Source of the DNA: Parelaphostrongylus tenuis | Lineage: Eukaryota > Nematoda > Chromadorea > Rhabditida > Metastrongylidae | Direction of reading: 5' to 3' | Length of the DNA: 64,000 bases | Assembly (NCBI GenBank): GCA_019055375.1 | Contig: JAHQIW010007374.1 | Coordinates: forward strand, 124,001-188,000 | In this document: in pieces, positions 56,801 to 64,000 of the stretch | Layout: each line of letters begins with the position of its first letter | How positions within the stretch are numbered: the first letter of the stretch is position 1 | Notes under the pieces: model-generated | Seen by the model: only the letters and a program-made list of their open reading frames with translations | What the model was told of the DNA's origin: nothing | The model's database searches: none | Program-made: the position numbers and the translations under genes

Positions 56801-58580
56801 GTCGACGATTATTTGAAGGCCTTGCTCGCTGGGCAAAACTTTTCTTTCAAACACTCGGTAGTCATTCAAAGCTTAAATTTCTGTAATTTCAGCAATACGT
56901 TTGATTTTTGAAAGAGCCTTTTTGTTAGTTCGTATCAGCGAAAACAGATTACGTTTCGTACCTCAAGATTTTGCCGCATAGAAAACTTATATATGCACGA
57001 AAAACATATGACCATGTGAAGCAAATCATGGAGTATTAGAGTAACACAAAAAACTTAAGGTTCTACTTTCCAATTAGAAGAGAAACGCAGATTTAATAAC
57101 GAAAATCGCGCGCCTCTTGCAAGTTACTTTGTGCCATCGATCAACTGCCGGCACCAAAGAGTTAACAAACGTATAACTGATGGAACGAGATCAACAACTC
57201 GATCTTGTGGTTAGCTGAAATCACAGTAGATTCTAGATTGCGAATGCTTTATCTGTGCAGAAATCCAACTTTCGTAGTGGTGTGCAGTAGATTAGTCTCC
57301 AAGAGACTTTCGAAAGTCTCTTTCATGGTCCGAAAAAAAAACGAAATTTTATGTTTAGACGACAAAGAACACAAATCGATTTTGGTTGATAAAAGAGTAC
57401 TTTGTTAAAAAGACGGGAATCTTTGATTTTGCTGTGATGCTTGGTTTACAAAATCGCTTCGAAGTTTTGCTTTCTGCAGAGGCTTTCAATTCGTGCACAT
57501 ACTGTATACCACTTTTTCATGAGAGAACAAAGTCTAGATACACTGTAAGAGAATCGAATTTAAGAGTTCATATAGATCTACATGAGTCCGTCACCCGACT
57601 TCTGTGAAGCGGATCCTGAGCGTGGCATTTTCGGCACAAAAGGGCGTGAATGCAATATCACCTCACAAGGAGTGGATGGTTGCCAGCTAGTGAGTATCTT
57701 TGATAACCGAATCCTTACAGTTTATAATCATCATTGTAAAGTCCTGTTAATAGAATGCTGCCCACTTTACCAAGTGTTCGGGAAGTTTAGGAATTTTGGA
57801 AACCAAAGAAATACTGGAAATCGCCTCCAGGTTGAAAATGTCGAAGTTTAAGGCATTGACCTCTATTCAGACACTTGGATAAAATCCTTATCAACAAATT
57901 GAGCAGAAACGTCTGATGTGCGAAACTCGTTTCTATCAAAGCCATATCACTTGCCCCAATATAGCCATTTTAACATCAACCGGATTACTTTTTTTCAAGC
58001 TCTTTTTATCTCAAACCGTTCAAGTTCATGTTGTTTTGTAAACATCATATTTTCCAAACATAAAGTATAAAGAGTACAGCTTTCGGCGATGTTCAGTTCT
58101 TGAGGAATGCGCAGTACATTCGTATTTAAGTTATAGTACCGTTGGAGGTGTCTGAATGCATATTTGGCCTTTACAATCACTCGTGGTGGCCTACCAATTT
58201 ACCGAATTAGTGCTGCTATCCACCCAGAGAAGTCTGGTACCAATGCATGCATTGATTTCGCAGTTTTGGAAGGACTGATGAGCCATGAGCGCCAGATTGA
58301 ACCATCGACTACATGTGCCATGCTCTAACCACTGCGCCGCATGCGCTCTTTTTCAAATATGCCACTCTTTATAGTTTTAGTATCACACTATCTCAGCATT
58401 CATGGCCAAAAAAATGTTGTCACTACGTTTTCCAACATAAAATTTCAGTTATGCTGTAATCGTGGTTTCGAGCAACGAGTATTTTTCGAGCCCGATCAGT
58501 GTAACTGTAAGTTCTACTACTGTTGTCGAGTCGAATGTGAGCCGTGCCAACGACGTATTGAGAAGCATTTTTGCCTCTGA
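47897..58580 (+). CDS. cwn-1: Wnt ligand, complete 10-exon gene (cwn-1-like)
   Basis: This is a secreted, lipid-modified signalling protein acting on Frizzled receptors. Exons: 47897-47973, 49190-49279, 49867-49959, 50131-50250, 50345-50420, 52126-52272, 56385-56479, 56639-56765, 57576-57689, 58449-58580; 1071 nt, 356 residues. All phases agree. The N-terminus is a signal peptide ([13 protein letters not shown]). Wnt landmarks are [20 protein letters not shown] (residues 86-90), [43 protein letters not shown] with the palmitoleoylated Ser at about 217, [31 protein letters not shown] and a cysteine-rich C-terminus. Possible N-glycosylation sites are NCT, NAT and NIT. The Wnt4-like motif region and the neighbouring chs-2-like gene favour cwn-1, but other Wnt paralogues are not strictly excluded. 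Met4 (47906) is an alternative start. Length is normal and no cysteine appears lost. Confidence 0.93.
48403..48520 (+). repeat. SINE-A 3' fragment in Wnt intron 1
   Basis: 'taggccaccaagagtcatcgtaaaggcc', 'gcgttcaaatactcaaacgatg' and 'acgccgagagctttgg' match the 3' half of the complete copy at 30600-30905. The tRNA-like head is absent. Confidence 0.6.
48912..48963. repeat. Near-perfect inverted repeat (19-bp stem) in Wnt intron 1
   Basis: TTCTAAAATCGTGTGCTTA at 48912 is mirrored by TAAGCACACAATTTTAGAA at 48945, with one mismatch and a 14-nt loop. It could be a short foldback or a hairpin in the pre-mRNA. No arm-length repeat was seen elsewhere. Confidence 0.7.
50470..50700 (-). repeat. Hammerhead-type repeat, copy C (hairpin form)
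   Basis: Two arms (50473-50521 and 50582-50656) mirror each other through GAAACACGUGUAUCGGGCU-like sequence and 'gagccac'/'gtggctc' ends. The body then continues to 50700. On the minus strand at about 50502-50550 the ribozyme core CUGAGGA, GAAAC, stem III ACAC/GUGU and inner stem I CUCGA/UCGGG are present, but stem II no longer pairs. It lies in Wnt intron 5. Confidence 0.6.
53625..53795 (+). repeat. Identical 27-nt direct repeats, 144 bp apart
   Basis: The same 27-nt word, starting CTTGCCTAATTACGTCATG and ending CATAGAG, occurs at 53625-53651 and 53769-53795. The sequence between is unrelated. It contains a TACGTCA core like a CRE/bZIP site. It lies in Wnt intron 6. Confidence 0.6.
54545..54980 (+). 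repeat. Hammerhead-type repeat, copy E (inverted dimer)
   Basis: The left arm (54545-54670) is an inverted partial unit carrying a ribozyme relic on the minus strand. The right part (54675-54980) is a plus-strand unit: 'ggtcttaagaaaacactcg', 'cttgacggcaatt', then a relic at 54901-54964. In that relic the core reads CUAUCGA, so G5 and A6 are lost. Stem I CUCGA/UCGGG and a re-paired stem II (GGUU with AGCC) persist. It lies in Wnt intron 6. Confidence 0.65.
58061..58350 (-). repeat. SINE-A copy in Wnt intron 9
   Basis: Read on the minus strand, 'gcgcatgcggcgcagtggttagagc' forms the A-box region and 'gatggttcaatctggcg' the B-box region. The body with 'ggtaccagacttctctggg' and the tail 'cgccgaaagctgtactcttt' follow. 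It ends about 100 nt before the last Wnt exon. Confidence 0.65.
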
Positions 58581-58871
58581 CTCACTCCGTCGGCATCAGC
58601 GCTAGGAAGATAATCATTCAGGACGAATTTACACACTTCAGTTGTCTCGCTTTAATCTTATTGGTCGATGTGTATTTCACCTTTTTGCTACTTTGATTGT
58701 TTGTCGTCTACCACCTCATGCATCACCTTGAAGTTCACCAACATCTCATGCCGTGTTTCTTCGTTTTATGCTACTTCTTCCTTAAATGAATGCTCCACTC
58801 AATTTCATTAATATTGTGTTAATTATCTGACTTTTAATGGTCTCATTTTGTATAAGTACTTCGTGTCGATT

Positions 58872-58877
58872 AATAAA
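58872..58877 (+). terminator. Candidate polyadenylation signal of the Wnt gene
   Basis: AATAAA lies about 290 nt after the Wnt stop codon, within an AT-rich stretch. It is the first canonical hexamer seen downstream. Confidence 0.45.
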
Positions 58878-59756
58878 TTTTATGCATATAAATAGAATTG
58901 GTATATAAAATTACAATGAACCTGTATTTTGAATGGGCATGACTGAGAGCGATGCATGCCACTTAGAAGATCAGACCATGTTAAAGTGAAACGGTCGGTA
59001 GTCAAGATAGAAACATCAACACTCTCGTACAAATGATATGATATGAGCTGACTACCGAAGCAAAAAGGAACGAAGAAAGTGGCCGATAAAATTATTTACA
59101 AACGACCATTTCTAGCCGCTATACACAGATAGAAGCTGATTAGCCGATTATCGATCAAATAAAATATGATAAAAATTGATCACAAGAAAAAGACAAAAGT
59201 CGTTACAACCGATCAAATACGGCTTGATCCTGAGATGAAAAGGTACCTGAGAGAGCAAAAAACATCTACACCATGGCACCGAGTGGAGCTGCAACATCAC
59301 CTATCAGTGCGTGCATGTGGTCAATTCGGCACTAAATGCTGAACGCGGCTGATTTTCTGGTATCATTCCAGGTCACCTTTTTGCCGGCTTGCATGGCAAC
59401 GTCCGAGATCGAAATCGAGCGCTCTGATCTTGTGTAGGTCGCCTCTGAGAAGTTTTCATTTGTAATCTGCTACTAGATTTTAGTTAGCTATAGTTTTTTT
59501 ACCAAAATTTCTACACTGTGAGGAATGCGCGTTTTTTCCGTTTACTTGTAGCGCGTTATTTATATGTAACGAGTCAGTATATTTCTCTTTGAAACAGGAA
59601 ACGGTAGGATTCCAGAAGAAAAGAAATTTTAAGCCAGAGAAAAGCAGCTCAGCGAAGGTGAACTTTGAGGAACTGCTCAATTATAAATGGACACTATCGC
59701 CTCCGTATTGCTCGGAATGTGTCAAATGTGGTTACAACCAGGAAAATCATTTTTTC

Positions 59757-61277
59757 TTAAGCACATTTTTCATGTGACTTCTTAGCACATTTTGCGTCTA
59801 AATCTAAAAAATCTACCTCATTAATTCCCATTATGTGATTCGCTAGTACTGCAAAATCTTTAGCTTCCTGAGTGGTTTCGTCAGTTTCAAGAAGCACTAT
59901 GAACAGCATTGGCTCTAGAATCGGAATCCGATGATGTACATCACGAAGTACCTAAAGATTTTGGTGGCTACATTCTATTGCCAATCATAATTCTGACGAT
60001 TACGGGCTTTCAAACAAACCTTGCGCAGCACCTTATCGCGGAATATTGTGATAATTGTGCGGCGAATATTGAAATCTGGGCGTGTACGCTAAAAGAAGTT
60101 CGTCTCGAGATAGTTTGATGAAAGAATATTGACTCTGAAGTATTTATGTAGTGAGTATATACCTGCAACGGATAGAAGATGCTTTGTAGTACCGGCAGAG
60201 TGTGCTGGTAAAGTTGCTCCCATATTATAACCAAATTCTAAACGACCAAAATAAGAAAAAATGATGCTTGGAAATCATGGCGATTAAGAGTATCTGATTC
60301 TACGTAGCCTTTTCTATCATTCTGATCTTGCGCTTCGAATTTTTTCAAGTCGCTGCTCATATTTTAGCAAAATCTCGTGCTATTCTAATATCGCTAGGGA
60401 TACATTAGAGAAACGTATTCTGTCGTCTATTGCCCACCTGTGGATCCTTGAAATCCAGAACGGAACAAAGATCTGATGTGTTGCAAACGAACTGCTTACA
60501 AGCGTTGTTCTCCAAAGTCCATGGTGCAATACCGGTCTGTAAACGCCACAGCAACTATTATAGAAAATTACGGTGAACTTTCCAGCATTATACTTCGATA
60601 TAATAAGCCACTTTCTGCTACTAAAATGCAGCTTTTTTCATTTGATATTATTGCCGTCAAAAGCTTGAAATTGTTTGACTACTGACCAGAATAAATAATA
60701 AAGACTAAGGATTAATTGAAAAAGGGTACTGCAATTCAGCCCCTCACTGAATTCTTCATTCAGATTTGTAAGCAAAATTCATAAAAAGCGTTCGATTAGC
60801 AGCATTTGCTATTGTATTTATTCATAAGAGATTTGATTGATAAATCGATAATCACCTCAAGAAATTCGAGGAACAGTTCTTGCTCGTCGAATGTCATCTG
60901 TTCAATGTCAGTCACTAGTTTTCGTCTCTCATCGCTGGTGATCGTGTGGCCTTGGAGAACCGATACCAACCAGAGACCCCATCTAAATTTGATGGTCGTC
61001 AAGCTATCAAATAAGAGTTCACTTGGAGAATCGGTTTCCGAAAAATATGCAAAACCTTGCCGCATTTTACTTTTAAATTTGTTTAGTTCTGATCTAGACG
61101 TCATTAGGAGAGTCTACTAAAGGGATATGAAGAAGGAAATATGAGAAATGCAAAAGACGAATAACGATGACAAGTTTCGAACTTACGATGGTGACAACGG
61201 TGTTGATGAAGACGGTGAGGAGGGAGGCGACTGATTACGAACTATGCCTGATAGTTTACGAAATGCTTTCAGATAGT
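59757..61277 (-). CDS. PRR5/Protor (HbrB-domain) like protein, 5' end incomplete
   Basis: Five minus-strand exons join in phase: 61277-61187, 61093-60856, 60237-60163, 60088-60020, 59951-59757 (222 codons including stop, plus two leading bases). The protein starts with a Ser/Pro-rich tract (NQSPPSSPSSSTPLSPS). Helical sequence follows, and then IIWEQLYQHTLPVLQSIFYPLQ (quoted as 'WEQLYQHTLPVLQSIFYPLQ'). That matches the family pattern LP-LQAIFYPVQ. The next exon has IRRTIITIFRDKVL (family IRQ-LL-FRDxVLLK) and then RIPILEPMLFIVLLE (family xxPxxIxQMLLVLQ). This places it with the TORC2 subunits PRR5/Protor. The last exon may end at TAA 59757 or be spliced at GAG|GTAGAT (59813). The N-terminal exon(s) and the spacing of exon 2 against the family are uncertain. 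It converges with the Wnt gene. Confidence 0.6.
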
Positions 61278-63189
61278 CTGCAATTCATTGTAATTAAACA
61301 ATTCAAGTGTGCACTAACCTCAAATTTCCAGTGAAGGCTTCACCTAAGGCACCTTTTCGGGATAAGTTGTTAAATTTGGAAATGAAACTAATTCTTTAAT
61401 AAATAACCTGCACGTGTGGAGACGGGTGAGAACAGCATGAAGGCAGAAGTGTTGAAGTGGCAAAAGACAGCTCAACTGAGAACGTTATTCTTCGAAAAAC
61501 GCTGGAATGATAGAGTTCACATGAGCGCTAATAAAGTTCTCAATAAACGAAAGAGGAGCTTTTAAGAGTGGTAATGAAATTGAGGCACTTATGGAGGGAA
61601 CAAAAATAAGGGTTAACGTAGCGATTGAGGTGAAAATGCTGAGACTATACTCAAGTGCTTCGGTAAAGAATGGAATTTTTCATGAAATATTCAGATAGAC
61701 AACTTCCAATAGATTGCAATGCGGGTAGTTGATAAGACACTAGATTATTGCTACAATATGAACCAACCATTATGGGAATATTCGAAACTGTTTTGAAACT
61801 GCTCAGAGCACAACACTCCGCGATAAGACAGTGTATGTGCGAAACAGATGTGCTCGAAAAAAAATGAAAGGAGAGGGAAGCAACGTTTATATATCAGATA
61901 TCAGTTGGACGTTATCGGAGCGAAAGATGACAAGGTCAAATAATTGAGTGAAAATGAATGAATGAGATGTTGAAGGTGTTATTGAGATGGAAACTTGAAA
62001 AGAACCATAGTCGGTTTCTGAATGAACAAGATGAAGAAGCAAAGACTAATGTGCATCATGAAATAATACGATAGACAGTAAATTTCGAAAATCAGCAGGA
62101 AGAACGCAGAAACGGCTTCGCATCTGCGAAACTATCTCGCTAATCTAAATAAAGGTTACAGCTCATAACGAAAGAGATCAAGGGAAAGTAGGAAGCCTCT
62201 AAGAAGTCTACAAAGTCTTGCTAAAAAGCACTATCGTCATTAAACCTTTTAAAATTATAACTTCTGCATCGATTACAATGATCAGTGCGAATGAGGACCT
62301 TTCAAAGACTTTCAGGTCACTACAGACACTTTTATATCGTAACGTGACCCAGTGCGCCCTATTTGTCTTCATCAATCTCGTGTGACATTCTTTTTTTAGG
62401 AACAGAAACCAGTTAAGGTTCTGAATAGAAACCTTTCACATCGCTGAGAATGCTGTTTGAACTTTTGCTCTCAAAGTAAAACTCAACATCACTCTCTAGA
62501 TTCTGAAAAACTTCAAAGCAAAAACCGATTCTTGCTCTTCAGCGTGTTGTGGCTGTTTACTGACAAATAAATAAAAATTGTGTACTTTTGTGTGATTCCT
62601 ATTCGAGTAAACAAGTATGATAATTCAATCCCATATCCCCATATGAATACTGAAGTAGTAAAAGCTGAAGATCTATTATGATAATCTGAATAGATAGCTA
62701 ATTCGTGAGAAGGTTTCAACACACTCAAACGTAATTTCAGAATTTAGTGAAATTTCTCAGAACCATAGTAAGAGGAAATCAAACTTGGGGAATTGTGGCG
62801 TACTTAAAATTGCTGAAACACATACGAGGCACGTTGATGAACAAATTGCGAACAATGATCAATGATAGTAGTGGAAGTGAATCATAAGAAGCGGAAACGA
62901 AAAACCAATTTAGCGGAGATAAACAAAGAGTTTTTATGAAAGTGCAATTGATCAGACCCTTCCTTTTTATGGGAAGCCATGTGATTGTTTTTTATAACAA
63001 AGTCACTCTGTTAAGCTGCGTGAGCTCTTCCCGAGTAGATTTCTCGAAGAAATGCTGTCAATCAGCCAGTCACAATCTTCTCGAAGATCGGTTTATCAAA
63101 GACTAACTTTTTCTAAACGATAGAATGAATTGATGAGGTCCTATAGTCCTCTCGTTTAAGTTACGATAATCTCTCGATTCTCTAGAGAC
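61278..63189. other. Probable intron or upstream region of the PRR5-like gene; no exon found
   Basis: It is AT-rich with short frames only. No phase-compatible exon with family similarity was recognised on either strand. Confidence 0.4.
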
Positions 63190-63235
63190 GATATCGGCCA
63201 GTTGACCAGTCGATTGACGATCCGTTGACGTTCAT
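63190..63235 (-). CDS. Possible first exon of the PRR5-like gene
   Basis: The minus-strand ATG at 63235 opens MNVNGSSIDWSTGRY. It could end at a weak donor (GATATC|GTCTCT) in phase 1, the phase required by the exon at 61277. A 'gggttacag' acceptor-like site lies upstream. Phase agreement alone is weak evidence. Confidence 0.18.
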
Positions 63236-63524
63236 TAGTTTGTGTAAAACCGTACTTTGCTGCTGTAACCCGTGTGTGAGAGAACAGCGCAGCCGAATAA
63301 CTGATCTTTGTAGTTGTAGCGTTAGTCGATGATGATGTTGAAAACATATGGTCATACGCTTTCCATATTCGCTTAATGTTGTTTTTAATGATGATTGAAT
63401 GCCTTTAAGAGATTACAATGGAATGTCCACACCTAGAATAATTACTTTACTTACCGTTCACTTGTTTTTTCATAAAGAGCAGGGAGGAATCCATCCACAA
63501 CAGTGATGGGATAGGAGGAAATCT

Positions 63525-63625
63525 GAAACCTCAGCTGGGCCTCGAAGCCTTAACTACCCTTTCTTAGGGCTCACGGGGCTCGCAAGTTAACCACTCCAAC
63601 ACCAGGCCTCTTGCTTTGCTTTTCC
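63525..63625 (-). repeat. tRNA-like repeat
   Basis: Read on the minus strand, an A-box-like 'ttggagtggttaactt' and a B-box-like 'ggcttcgaggccc' are separated by a long variable-arm-like hairpin. No proper acceptor stem is seen, so it is a SINE head or tRNA pseudogene. Confidence 0.4.
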
Positions 63626-63664
63626 TCTCGGTCATGTTTTGAACTTATATGTGCTATAAGCGAA

Positions 63665-63905
63665 CAGTTTATTCCCATTGATGCAGAGTGATGTGCAAAA
63701 CTTTCGCGTCAGTTAGGACTTGGAACCACATTTCACCTAATCGAGAGGCGCGTGCTCTATCCCTTTAACCACTGACACCTTCTTTGACACCACTCTTTCT
63801 AGGCTAAAACGCATTTACTGTCAGCAACCAACCATCAACGGTGTTGCCTTATAGTCCATATGGATATTGAATTCCAGTTACGCTGACAGATATCGGGTAT
63901 TAGAT
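63665..63905 (-). repeat. SINE-B copy (inverted)
   Basis: Read on the minus strand it gives the leader 'cgttgatggttggttgctgacag', then 'tagcctagaaagagtggtgtcaaag', then the tRNA-like head 'ggtgtcagtggttaaagggatagagc' with B box 'ggttccaagtcct'. The order is the same as the copy at 15945-16175. Confidence 0.6.
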
Positions 63906-64000
63906 GATCAATCAATTTATTTCGAGTAATATTATCCAGGTTCCAGCGATGATAGGTTACAAAAAATTAGAAATTCGTCCGTAATATTGAAAATGAAAGT

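Overview
This is a nuclear segment of a parasitic nematode, most likely a clade V strongylid such as a hookworm. The evidence is small exons split by many mid-length introns with TTTTCAG-type acceptors, an RTE-class LINE of the kind abundant in hookworms, mariner remnants, tRNA-like SINEs, and two genes whose closest relatives I recognise from Caenorhabditis. Most open frames in the window are chance frames inside introns. The genes emerge only when exons are joined by splice phase.

Layout. Positions 1-4701 are intergenic and carry repeats. Positions 4702-44070 (+) hold one very large gene, a complete chitin synthase reconstructed as 42 phase-compatible exons (5049 nt, 1682 codons plus stop). 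It is best matched to chs-2 on length and linkage. Its introns hold nearly all the mobile DNA: a foldback element, mariner remnants, two SINE families, an antisense RTE retrotransposon, CA and TA microsatellites, and two copies of an unusual roughly 320-nt repeat. Positions 44071-47896 are intergenic with a mariner-derived deletion element. Positions 47897-58580 (+) hold a complete 10-exon Wnt ligand gene (356 aa), most likely cwn-1. Positions 59757-61277 (-) hold at least five exons of a gene on the opposite strand whose product resembles the PRR5/Protor (HbrB) subunit of TORC2; its 5' end is unresolved. The right end (61278-64000) is mainly repeats.

The most unusual item is a repeat family with a 318-320 nt unit and five copies (2593-2975, 13113-13440, 39598-40007, 50470-50700, 54545-54980). 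The copy in chs-2 intron 10 contains a complete type I hammerhead ribozyme motif at 13334-13396: all core nucleotides, a paired stem I, a stem II capped by a GNRA tetraloop, and a minimal stem III. Other copies are mutated, but stem II shows compensatory changes between copies. The features resemble animal retrozymes, which are non-autonomous elements that move through small circular RNAs.

The two main genes have separate roles. The chitin synthase is a multi-pass membrane enzyme polymerising UDP-GlcNAc (chs-2 type enzymes serve the pharyngeal lining). The Wnt protein is a secreted, lipid-modified signal. Nothing in the sequence shows that they are co-regulated, but both genes lie on chromosome II in C. 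elegans (from memory), so their adjacency may be old synteny.
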